This document shows positions 1-11,935 of a stretch of 64,000 nucleotides of DNA, one piece after another. The position numbers and the translations under genes were made by a program. Within the stretch, counting starts at the first letter, position 1. The number at the start of each line of letters is the position of its first letter. The stretch lies in assembly GCF_900496995.4 (NCBI RefSeq), contig NC_044011.1:46859541-46923540 (forward strand), written 5' to 3'. Under the pieces are notes generated by a model. It was not told the DNA's origin. It was given only the letters and a program-made list of their open reading frames with translations, and searched no databases. The DNA comes from Aquila chrysaetos chrysaetos. Taxonomy: Eukaryota; Chordata; Aves; Accipitriformes; Accipitridae.

Positions 1-1469
1 CATTGGAAACAAGGCAACACGACAGGAAAAGACTTCTTACTTTAAAATCCTAGACTTTTTGCAAAAACCCTGGATTTTTTTTTTTTGCTAAATGTCAGCT
101 TTATTAGCATTGCCTTGCACTTAATTAAATCTTTATTAAGAGGGTTGCCCTTGGCTTTTTGCAACCTGGGTACGTGCTGAGGTCCCGGGATGCTGGGTTC
201 TCATCTCCGCTGTTGGATGTTATTCAGGTCAAGTAGATCAGGATTTAGGGCATTTTGGGGGATTGATCAGGGCATTTGGGGGGATTGGTGGCTTGTCATA
301 AATGGTGTCTTATTTATGACCCTCGGGCAGCTGCTCCATGCAACCATGAGTGTCCGGGACACCATGTATCTTGCTGGCTTGCGTTGCCCGTGGTGGAGCA
401 TATTGAAGGAGGGATCTCCTCCGTTCCCTTTCGCATCGGGAGGACTTCAAAGGCCTCTGCTAAACTTCAAAGGATGCCTTTTGAAGTTGCTAGAAGTGTG
501 CGCTGGCTCAAAAAGACTTATCTCCCTCTGCAAGGGTGTTCAGGGAGACATCCCCGGTGGGGTTGGCTCTTGGTGCTCTTCGTGATGGGGACAAAAATGG
601 CATCTTTTGTGCAGAAGCTGCACAAGCCCGTATTTTTGTCCTATATGCATGCAGCATCCAAGACCTCAGTCCTAATCACCTCCAAGGATGAAAATCAGTC
701 TACCAGAGCTCTTTTAGCACTGGCAGAGCCTTATTTATCTGCTCCTTTTCCTGCAGTCTTTATGTTTTGTTCACATGGCAAGCCCAGATGACAAAAGTCT
801 CTCCCACGGGATGGAAAAAAGTCTTTACAGGGATGAAGGATTGCTCAGAAACATGAGCTTTTTCATCATGCTGTCAGGACAAATCTAATGCAAATCAAGT
901 CCTGGGTCCTCGATGTGTATTTGGCATCAGCCCGTGCATGCTCCAAGGCACAAGCCCATAGGGTTTTTTTATTCTTGATCATAAATATCCTTAATATTTC
1001 AGCTGCTGTTGCGGTGGAAGAGTTTCGGACTCGAGCCCCTTCTGAGCACTTAACATAACCCAGATTAGGTCTCTATACCTCTCAGCAGGACCTGTGCTTG
1101 CCCGAGAACTCAAGAGGCGTCTGGACCTTTCGCCCCTTTCACCAAGTTTTCCATGTTTGGGGGTTTCTTCCCCATTTTGCCCTGGAATCACCCAGTTGTT
1201 TCCATATCTCTCCTTGGGCAATGGCCTCGGTGATGTCCAGGTTTCCAGAAATGGTACTTCCTATGCAAGCTTCCCCATATACCTCTGTCTTTTGGACCCA
1301 TACGCCTGGCTGCGATGATGGATACAGGCTGTGAGGGCACAAAAATGCAAGTGTTATTATTGCAAGGGGTTTGGGATGGAAGTAGAACCAGGGGAAATGG
1401 TTCTCATGGATCTCCCATATGGCCTCACCACGCGAGGTGACATATAGCAGAGATGCATCCCTCAGGTGT

Positions 1470-2190
1470 GCCTTGCTGATCTGAGGAGCTCTCTGGAGGT
1501 GGTGTGTATCGTAGTAGATATATCACGTATATATTGGGGATCTTGAGGAACTCTCTGGAGGTGATGTGTATCTAGAGGTGCATATATCAGATGTACAATT
1601 GAATCTGAGCAGCTCAGCAGACCAAGGTGTGTATATATATATATATATATATACACACTAGACATATATCAGCAATCTGAGGAGCTCTGTACCGGGTTAT
1701 ATATATCAAGGCAGATATATCAGATGTATATTGAAGATCTGAGGAGTTCTCTAGAGGTGACGTATATCATGCTAGATGTATCAGATATATAATGGAGATT
1801 TGAGGAGCTCCAGTCAGGTGACATATATCAGAGATGTATATGTCAGATGTATATTGGTGAGGAGCTGTCTAGAGGTGATTTATATCAAGGTAGATGTATC
1901 AGATGTATACTGAAGATCTGAGGAGCTCGACAGAGATTATGTGTATCGAGGGACATATATCAGACATATATTGGAGATCTGAGGAGCTCACTACCAGGTG
2001 ATATATATCAAGGTAGATATATCAGACATATATCGGAGATCTCAGGTGATGTTTATCACCTAACATAGAGGTAATATCTGGAGGTGATGTATATCAAGGG
2101 ACATTTATCAGATGTATAATGGGGATCTGAGGGGCTCAATAGAAGTGATGTATATTCAGAGATCTGGGGAACTTTCTCTCTTTTATTCCT
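1470..2190. repeat. Degenerate minisatellite, about 60-bp unit, about 11 copies
   Basis: The marker GATCTGAGGAGCTC recurs near 1480, 1550, 1605, 1680, 1740, 1800, 1858, 1920, 1980 and 2127, separated by GTGATATATATCAAGGTAGA and TATCAGATGTATATTG variants. A pure (TA)n stretch lies at about 1632-1652. Confidence 0.9.
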
Positions 2191-5100
2191 TTTTTTGCAG
2201 TCAGACGCAAAACATCCCTGTGGCCATGCTGATCCTTGCTCAGCCCATCTTTGTTTTTCCACTGGATTTGTTTAGATGGGTCTACACATTCCAACCGCAG
2301 CCTCCATAAAGGCCAGATCCTTGGTAGATGCAGCATCATCTCTAACATCTGTGTGGACTTTTCCGTATTAAATAACGGCTGGGAACTCCCCTGTTTTTGA
2401 GTGAATGGCTCTTCCGTAGTTTGTGCTATCTGAGCCCAAGTGTAAAAGCACTTTTACACTCAAGCAAAGATTATAATTAACCAGGGGTGTGGCGACAGCC
2501 AGCGCGAAAGGGGAGCGTGGCCAACAGCAATGCTGTTTCATTGTTTTTTTCCTTTTTTCTCCTTTTCAGACCTGGATTGTACTGCTAAACCTCAGTGAGA
2601 TCCCGTCCTGGGGATTTGCTGCCCTCCAGGAGCCGAAAAGGGCAGGACGGGACTGCATTGCCTTTTGTCCTTTGCGGATAGACCAGCAACGAGCACGCCT
2701 TCATTTTCTGGACACATCTCGGTTCGACCTCTATAAATCTGATTTATTTTTTGTCCCTCCATGGAGATGTCCAAACCTGCACGGGCAAAACCCTGGGGGG
2801 TCTGATCTAGCTCAGCCATCAGCCCTGCTTTCACCTCCAAGGGGATATCCCCACCTAAGTTTTCCTTGATTCCTCCTATTCCTCCTGTTTTCCCCACTAT
2901 ACTACAAAAAAAGTGCATTAAGAGTGGACTTGCCCACCATGGCTTCTCTGACGCTGCTGGAAGACCTTCCCTAGAGCAGAAAGCTTCATCCTCTGCTTAA
3001 TATTTCACCATCTCATTTCATCATTTTCTCTCAATATTCAAATATTTCATCCTTTGCTTTCCCAGGTTGTGATCCCTACCCAGAAAATCTTGGTTTTGGG
3101 GTGGCGGGAGGACGCTTGCAGGGCAGCGGCTCCCCGAGCACCCCCCAAACGGTAAGGCTGCTTTGCTTTATATTAATTAGGCAATTATATATATTAATTG
3201 CACGATTGTATGTATTAATTGAGCAGGATGTGGTGAGTTGTGACCTTGGTGGGGCTTTATTTGGGGGAATTTCTGCTCTTTTCGGGTACACCCGAATTAT
3301 ATCACCCCTTCCCTAAATGCAGTGAGCATTTAGCGGGGAATTATAGTTTTTTGCTGTGTTTTGCTTTGTTTTTTAGAAATCAGGCTGTGCAGAGAATCTT
3401 GCTTTAAAGCTCAAGTATTAAAAACATGTTGTTATGAGCCCTACAAGCCATGGCCAGCCTGAAGGAAAACACAGATATATTTTTGTAAAAATACCCTGAA
3501 ATATGGGTTGCTATCACTACAAAATTTTGGCACATCAGTAGGATGTGGAGAAATGGTCACCAGCTAAAAATAACTGAAACATGGAGCTTAAAATAAGATG
3601 TACATGAAACCAAGGGTCTTGCAGTCCTTTAGTCAACCCTGACTGCTAAAATTAGGGCTTGACAGAGTGACAAATGTGCTTGATCTGTGCCAAAACTGTA
3701 GGCACCCAGCAGGTGACAAAGAAAATAAAACCCCATTGGCTGCAACTTTCCTCCTAAAGGAGCAAAGAGAAATCTTTGGTCACTGAAAATGGAGGGGCCG
3801 CCTTCAATTTGTGCAAATATCCTGAAGAAGTGCCTGATTTCTTCCTAAACCGGTGATATTTAGGGGGGGGGGGGCATGTCAGGGGAAAATGCAAACGCTT
3901 CTTTCGGTCCACAGTGCAGCACAGCATCTTTTCTTTGAGTCTTTTCTTTTGAGTCTTGCCTTCTCTGAAGGTCCCTTTTAATAAACAGCAGCCAATAACG
4001 GCAGGATTATTTCCCTTAGGCTGCCCTACCAGCACTGATTCTTGCTGGTGACCTTCCCTCAGCCAAAAAAACAGGATTAAGGATGTGATGAAGCAGCTGA
4101 ATTTCTCATTAGTCTGGTTTTGCCCCCTTTCTAATAAAGCTACAGGTTGGGTTCACTTTGAAATGACTTCTCTGGGGTGTCTGTGGGGGCTTAGGATCAC
4201 CTCTTTATGGGGAGATCCTCTCTGCCTTGATGCCTTCTTTCCAATCAGTATTTTGATGTGAGCCGCCCGGTGCTTGCGTGAAAGGGCTCGGTGCCCTGCG
4301 ATGTACTTTGGGCACATTGGGTTGTTCCCCTTGGAGGAAACTGAGCCCATGGAGGACAGAAGCATGTGTCTGTGGAGGACACAAGTGCAACCTGGCCTGG
4401 GAAGCATCTCCAGCAAGAATACCAAACCCAACCTATTCAGCAAATTGTCCCAACAAGGTCCAGACACCTCCCACTAAAGATGCAGAAAGACGTGGTGATG
4501 GGTATCCACCTAATTACCTTCTGGAACGGAAGGGTGGCATTGCTCTAAGTGGTTAATGATAGAAATTATCTATCCTGAAGACATCTTCTGAGAAATAACT
4601 TGGTTCCCCTTGGCCTTTTCCACCTTGTATGTGGGTCCCCCCACTTTGCAGGCACAAAATCATGTCGGCTTTCCTCCTCCTGAAGCCTCTACGTCCACAG
4701 AGATGCACCTCCGAGGCCAGGTCATACCTTTCATCACTGTGCAAAAAAAGTTGCAAAAAAAATTGGCACGTCTGACACCATAAATACTTCCCAGTCCTTT
4801 TTTGTCCCCAGTTTTCTCATTGTGTTGAATTCAGAGCAGCCTGAACATATCTTAGGGTCTAGCATTCAGAGTAAATGGAGAAGACAGTGTAATTAAGTGT
4901 AATTAAAGGAGTTCAAAACTATTTGTAACTCCCTAGCTAGGTAGAGCTTGTATAAATCACCGTGTCACATCTCAAATCTCTCTTTTGTCATTGAGGCTGG
5001 AAATATGGGAAAAAAATTGCTTTCAAATGGGCAAATGAAAGATATTTAAATCGAGGCAATTAATCTAGCAGCTCACATCGCAGTCTTTGGTGTCTTGGCT

Positions 5101-5553
5101 CAGGGCTTGGATGGGGACAACTCTCTGCTGATACCAGGAAGGAAAATCTTATTTTTGGCTTCTGGTTTGTAGAGTCATTTCTCATTGGGAATTTTGCATT
5201 TTAAAAGGAAATTCTGGGGGGACGTAAGACCAGAAGGAGTCAGAGGGCTGCAAGAGAGGGATGCGAAGCGGAAACTCAGCGAGTCAGGAGCTCTGATTTA
5301 TCTGCCATATGGGAAAGAGGAAAACAGCCGGCTCCAGAGGGATTTCTTTCCCTCTCCCAAAGGGAAAATTTGCAAGCGTGATAGCAGGATTTAGCAAGAA
5401 ACGAGGCAGATTTAAGGGAGGAGAGGGTTTTATTGGGTGTGCTGCGGCATTGCTCTGTTTTCGGGGCTTTCCCACGAGAGGGGAAATCTTTGCACACTCC
5501 CGTGCACATCTCGCCCGTGTTTCTGCAGTTGGGTTAGGTCTGCTGCTTTTACC

Positions 5554-5640
5554 CCAATTTCTGCAAGCCCACCAAAAAGCAGGTTTCCATTTAGACCAAT
5601 TTCTGCAAGCCCATGAAAAAGCAGGTTTCTATTTGTGTTT
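5554..5640. repeat. Tandem duplication, 42-bp unit, 2 copies
   Basis: CCAATTTCTGCAAGCCCA recurs at 5554 and 5596, each followed by AAAAAGCAGGTTTC. Confidence 0.9.
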
Positions 5641-8600
5641 ACCTGGTGCAATTACTCATGCAGGTGTTGGGAGATTTGCATGAAGCCTGTGGGTTTTGAT
5701 TTGCAAAATAAACACCCCAAAAAGGCATTATTAAAATTTGCAGTGTTGCTCATGGGGTGTTTATGGGCTGCAGCAACAGTTGCAAAAAGTCATTACATAG
5801 TTTGTGGTGGGATCTTTGCTGGAATTGTTGGCACACGTCTACTTTGAGGTTGCGGGTGGGTTTTGCACTGGCGTTGGTCTGATTTGCAGTTTGCAATACT
5901 TGCGCTGGCTGAGAAAATGGTGAAGGACTGCAGTTGTCAGTTTGAGATGGAGTAACGTGGCTGATGGTTAATTTTTTGCTGAGCAAGACTGGTTTTGAGT
6001 ATGTTTCTTCTCGGCTGCCCATCCTCAAAGCAACAGCTCTGATGTCGCCTTTGCTGGTGGGACAGAAGACGTGTAAAAACCCCAAATCTCCCATTTTCCT
6101 AGCACCTTGTTTATCTCAGACCCATACTTAAGCCTCTTCTTCCAGCCCATCTCTCCAAAACTCATCATGTATATTTACTGTCATCTTCTTTGTCCTCCAA
6201 GAAGCTCCTCTGAACCTGGCTGGGACCTTGGGGTTGGGACCTTCCCGTAGCAGGACTGGTGTGGGATTGAGATTTGGTGTTTGCACGATGGAGAAGTGGG
6301 TGCTCAGTGATTCCTCTCTCATGGGATTAGCAGGTTGCAACTGAAAACAAAGAGCACAAGGCAAGGTTTGAAAGCATCGGGCAAGATTTTGATCATAAGT
6401 TATTCACAGTTAGTTGCTTGCAGTGAAGAACTGTTGGAAAATTAATCCGCTCCCTATTTTTTGCAAGCACTCTCAAGGCAATCAGAAACTTTTCCTGGAA
6501 ATTTGTGTCCGGCAAGAGGAAATTTGCACATTTTTTCAGTTCCACAGCTACGTTTCACTTCAAAGCTTTTTGATTTGCCCTCTGAAAAAATTCACAATTT
6601 GCTCTTTTGGGAACTTTTGTTGGGCCAGGGGCTGGATTGCACAAAATGCAAGTATTTTCAGGTTACTTTGAGGGAGCTTCTCTGATGTTTCCCTGTGCCA
6701 GTTTGTTTTGGAAGGTGCTTTAATGGTGTCCCTCTATAAAAATAACACTTTAAAATGTATGTAGGTATCTCAGCTCTCCACTTAAAAAAAAAGAACAAAG
6801 TTGTTTAATGCTGCTGTTCAAGGTACATTAACCTTGTCTACTAAAGCTCTGACTGGCTCTTGCAGGTTTTATTCTTGTGTTTATGTTGCAGAGATATCCC
6901 TGGAGCCTTTTAGGGTTGGGTATCTTCGGAGAGGAGAGAAATATTTAGTGGTAATTGTTGTTCTCATCAGAAATTCATTGTGGCAGCTCCCCCCCTTCTA
7001 TGGAGCTGGAGTTGGGAGGAGGATTTGCAAATATTAAATAAGTAAATGCGAATATTAAATAAATAAATGCTGTTTTCCCCCGCACCCAGGGGAGATGTCC
7101 CATCCAGTGACAAACCAAACCGGTGCTTGGCAAGAGGTTTTTGGCATTGTCTGACATGGTGTTTCCCTCTCCCTTTTACTGAAGTGCTTATGCATTGACC
7201 CAGAGCTTTTTTAGGAGAAAAATAGAAAAGGGGTTTGCTCTGGTCCAGGGTTTATCCTACAGAAATATCAAATCTCCATCTGCTTTAGCCCGTGGTTGTA
7301 GCAGAAGCACAGACTCGATTCATCCTTTTTTATTGGGAAATAACATGATAACTGGATGCTAGGAAGGTTACAAAGGTCAGCATTTAGGGAACCAGCATCT
7401 TGGCTGAGAGCAAAAGATGCTCCCAGTGCAAAAACCCTCCTGGGTTTGGATAGAGGAAATTTGGCTACCAAATATTCCTAAAAAAATTAAAAATCTTTCG
7501 TAGCGCTGTGGTATTTCTTACACAAATGCTCCTGATATCCTCAGATGAGGCATCATGCGAGTCCACTTGGAAGCAACTTGAATGTGAGGAATGACCAAGA
7601 ATGGGTGATGTCTTGAAAAATGGGATTCTTCCCCCTTTTCAACCATTTAATAGCATTCGGTTTATTTTTAATGAGCTCAGGGTGGCATAAGGGAGTTCCT
7701 TTAATAGCTTGTGAAAACCTAGTGTTCATCTTTCGGGGTAATGGGTGAATTTTGGTAAAAACAAAAAGGGCAAAGGTTGGCAGATAGAATTGAGATGTTC
7801 AAGAGCAAGAAGGTCACTCTCGATTCACTTTATGACCAATGAAGAGTTGGCATCACCTGCCGAGGGTGAACCTGTCCTCACTGGCGGTTCAGAGCAAGAT
7901 GTATCATCCTCTGGAGGTGCCTCTCCCTTCCCCCTCAGCTATATTTCTTCATTTTAACTTAGATATATGCATATAATGAATGCATATATCATAAACTTCA
8001 GCATGCACAAGCCCTCCATGAAGACGGAGGCATAAAAAACTTGCAACCCGCTGTGGAGAGAGCATGACTAACACAGCGTCATTGCAAATCTTAAAAAAAA
8101 AAAAAATACCCTTTAGAAAAGGCAATCTTCCCTTCATAGAGAAAAATACCTTCCTGTGGCCAGGAAAATGTCCTCAAGTATCTCTAACAATTTTGAAACT
8201 TTGGGTAGAGAAGAGGAAATGCTTGAAAAGCTGATTTTCTGATTTCTCACATTGAATCCTCCATTATCAATTGCATGTTTTGCTGCGGGGGAGAAGCTGC
8301 TGAATGAGCTAGAAAAAACAATCCCCATTTTCCCATTGATTTGGAAAAAAGAGTTGCACCTTGCAAAGCTAATGTTAACATTATCCACTGAAAACACTAA
8401 CATGGAGTCCAACAATGTGATTTTTGGTTTTTTTTTTTGCATTTAGCTCTATTTCTAATACAGTTTTATGGCTGTTTTATTAATCAGCAAGGTCATATCC
8501 ACCTGGGGAGTGGTGAACGACTGTCTGCAATACTTTGATTTTTTAAATGTTTTGAGGCATCAGTGACCCACCCCCCCCACCCCCCCAACTTCTCAACTTA

Positions 8601-10161
8601 GTCTTTAATTATTTTTATTTGAAAGAGGAAGTAATATATTGCTGGCAAAATGCAGCCTATAAATCTGAGACTCTTTTAGGTAGATGCAAGCTCTTCGGGA
8701 AATACATTTTCAACTTAATGGCAATATTTCAGCGACAGCTGAAATAATTTTATTTCATAAGGAAATTTAGGATACTTTGATCTCAGGTCGCTGCCAAAAT
8801 CTAAAGTACTGCCACTTCTGGAAATGAAAGAGCCTTTATGGGTTTTATTGCTCACCACTTCTTTCCTCTGTGTAAACACCCCGGGAGTTGGCTGCAATTC
8901 TTCCCCTCCTCAAGCCCCAGCCCCCCAAAATTCACTCTTCGCCCCAGATTTGATCATTGCCTTGAGCTGATCTGCAAGGGGTTGGCAGGGGTTTGACGAT
9001 GCTCTGCTCCTTTCGTCATCTGGATGCCTATGGTCAAGAGCTCATGCAGCTAAATTGATTTCAGAGGTGGGAAAAAAAAAAAAGAGGATTAATGCATAAA
9101 ATAAAAAACATAAAAAATAAGAAAGGATTAATGCATAAAATAGCAGCTTTCGACCCTTCTCTGCGTTTGGCTGCTGATAAATCCATGGGGCTGACAGCTT
9201 TGCACTGTTATCCTGAGATTCATGGCTGGGGGCTCCTGCGTGAAACACCCGTCTGGCTTTTCCCGTGAGCGCCAGGCGCTTCCCCGGATATTTACGGCAC
9301 CCGAGTGCATTTGTTTCCCCCAAGATAAATATACCACTATCGGCAACAGCTGTCTCTCATTTTTATCCTTTTTTTTTTTTTTTTACATTTGGCTGTAAGT
9401 CCTATTCTCCAAACAAATCAACGCCCATAAAGCCTCAACAAATGGCTTGATTTTAGCAGGTTAGATGATATTCAGCAATTAAATTGGGCTCCCGACTGCC
9501 ACCTTCTGGGAATATATTCAACCGAAAAGCTCGCACCCCACAATAAATTGCCACGCACTAGAGGTAGGCTCACTCCTGGCACGAACAATAGATGCCAAGC
9601 AGGGTTTTTTTTTTTTCCCAAAATAGCAATCTCTTTTTTTTAGCTTCCCACCGAGATGTCTAGACCGTCGTCGTGCTAAATTCTGCTTTTCTCCAGCTGC
9701 AGCTATTTCTGGTGGGGAGGTGTTCCCCTTGGTGTTACCCCTTGAGGACGTGGATGCTTGCATGCCTGCAGCTGCAAGCGGAGATTTGACATTGGACACT
9801 GAAGATTTTAAGCCGCAAGTTCACTCAGGAGCAGATAATTTTGCCTCCTGCTATTTTGCTGTTGAGAAAGAAAGATGAAAAGCATCATTTTAATCTCATA
9901 AATGCAATATCCTTCTTGCTGCAAGAGGTCTCTGTCATGCAAGGACCCCGGTCTGCTTTCCCAACGCATAGGATTTTGGGTGTGCTCTCTTAATACTCAA
10001 TTAATGGATCATCCATAGTATTGCAAAGTGAAAAAAAAAAATTATTCATGCAGAATAATAAGAATGGTTGATGTTCATCCCATGCAGACAACACTTGGCT
10101 TTCCATGTGGATATGGTGCATTTGTGCTCTTGGTGCCTGGTGGTTCCTGTAAAGCCTGAAG

Positions 10162-10315
10162 CCTCATGGAGAAGACTGGCATATTGTGAATCTTCCCCCA
10201 AGCAACTGTTGACCTCACTGAGAAGACCAGAATATTGCAAATCTTCCCCCAAGCAACTGTTGACCTCATGGAGAAGACCAGAATATTGTGAATCTCCCCA
10301 CAAAAACTGTGTAGA
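10162..10315. repeat. Tandem repeat, 51-bp unit, 3 copies
   Basis: CCTCATGGAGAAGAC variants start at 10162, 10213 and 10264, with ATATTG and CTTCCCCCAAGCAACTG in each of the first two units and a diverged third. Confidence 0.92.
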
Positions 10316-11168
10316 CTGATATGAAGACCCCAAATGTGCCTCAGTTTTTACTGACCTCATTGGTATCCCTGTTCCTCTGCCTTGTGCAAGAGCGTTTCTT
10401 CCTGCATGTCACCATTTCATGGCAAAAGTGACGCTGACACTATTTTTTGGTAGATCCCCTCACAATATCAGAGGACTTCACATAACTTTTTGCATTTCTT
10501 CATGGGATGGCACCACGGCTCTTCTCCAGATGAGAAGTCAATTGGGAACCCAATGCATCGATGAGCATCGCAACGGGGCGAACCCTTCGAGAGATGTCTT
10601 CTCTTACAAAAATGAGTCATTGCAGGGAGAAATGCACTTCTGAGGGCTCTGGGGAGATTTTGCTAGGTGGCTTTGTGAGTTGGCTTAATACAGAGCTCAG
10701 AGCCTCAGAGAGGACTCAGGACAGGGGGGTTTTTTTGAGGATTTAAGCAAGATGATTGGCTTTTCTTCTGAAGCAACCACACAGCTGCAGTGAAATAATG
10801 GGAGAGGAGGCATTCTGGGGCCAAGAGTTCCTTTTTGGTTACATCTGCCATCAGTTCTATCCTTGGGGACAGCATCCAGCCAAGACCTCCTCTACAAATT
10901 TGTCCCTTCCTGGTGCCCCTCTTTTTCCCCATCTCCTTGGGACCTGAAGATACCAAAAAAAGGTCTGTTTTTCCCCCCAAATAACTATGCATTTACAGAA
11001 AGCAGAGCAACTTCAAGAGAGTTTGGGGTAGCATGTCTCAGACTGCCTCCTGGATTCCATAGGGATGTCCATATGGGATGTCAAAATCAGAGTTTGCTCC
11101 CTGGTTCAAATCAAGCAAGGGCTTAAACCCTCTTTCCTCATTTCTGTGCATTCAATCGCCATGGCGTC

Positions 11169-11245
11169 AGTCAACTCAACATAGGAGTCAACTGGGTTGG
11201 TCAACGCAATGTAGGAGTCAACTATTTCGGTCAACTCAACGTTGG
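11169..11245. repeat. Tandem repeat, about 31-bp unit, about 2.5 copies
   Basis: GTCAACTCAAC or GTCAACGCAAT starts at 11169, 11200 and 11230, with TAGGAGTCAACT between. Confidence 0.85.
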
Positions 11246-11826
11246 ATACTCAATGTCCCTTCTGGATTGAGCATGCAGTACTTGAGGATGTGACTCCATG
11301 GTGGCCAAAGGCAGAGAGAGAGGGTTTTTTTTTACTGTATAATTGCAGAAAATGGAAAGTTTTGCATTTATGACTTGTCTTCCTGTTTCCAAAAAGGAGT
11401 AATAACTGGAAAGGGGATGGGAATCCCCATTTAGGCACTGTGGTTATAGGCATAAGGGGTGGAAAGAAAATGGCCTGGGTGCACCAAGGTTCACAAGGGG
11501 GAAGATATAATGAGGTTTGCTGATGGCAACCATCATCTCCAAGAACTCTGCCTTTGCCTGGCTGCTGTCCAGGGAAGATCTTGCCAGCACCCCACTTCAC
11601 TTCACCCCTGATGCATTCCTTATCCAAAATCACAAATCTCAAATAATCATCAGATTATGATAAGGGTCATCAAATCATCTTGGGTTTCTTCCAGGGACTG
11701 GGTGGTGGAGCACTGTGCTGGAGTGCTTGTCACCTCTCCTTTCTGTCCCTTTTTTCCTCCTGTTCCATGGGATTTCTTTTCAGGGGGAGATCCCCCTTAA
11801 TCCAGCGGCATTTCTCCCACCCACAG

Positions 11827-11935
11827 GTTCTCGATGTGAGTCCCACCCAGGATGCACCATGTCTCCCCGGCACCGGCTCTGACGATGATGGCCACCCAGA
11901 CGGTGCCCCCTCCTCCCTACCAAGACACCCCACAG
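11827..11935 (+). CDS. PKNOX2: PKNOX2 coding exon 1 (start codon at 11852)
   Basis: The acceptor CCACAG lies at 11821-11826 and the donor is CACAG|GTGAGT. The first 25 bases are leader if that acceptor is used; a second possible acceptor (CCCAG at 11846-11850) would start the exon at 11851. The coding part, 11852-11935, gives 28 residues ending [10 protein letters not shown] and finishes in phase 0. Confidence 0.9.

Larger units (their letters stand above)
1..11826. other. Upstream or intronic DNA before PKNOX2 coding exon 1; no gene recognised
   Basis: Moderately AT-rich DNA with many short A and T runs. I found no open frame resembling a known protein and no noncoding exon I could support. 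PKNOX2 has distant leader exons in mammals, so this is probably a 5' intron. It contains the tandem repeats listed separately at 1470-2190, 5554-5640, 10162-10315 and 11169-11245. Confidence 0.6.
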
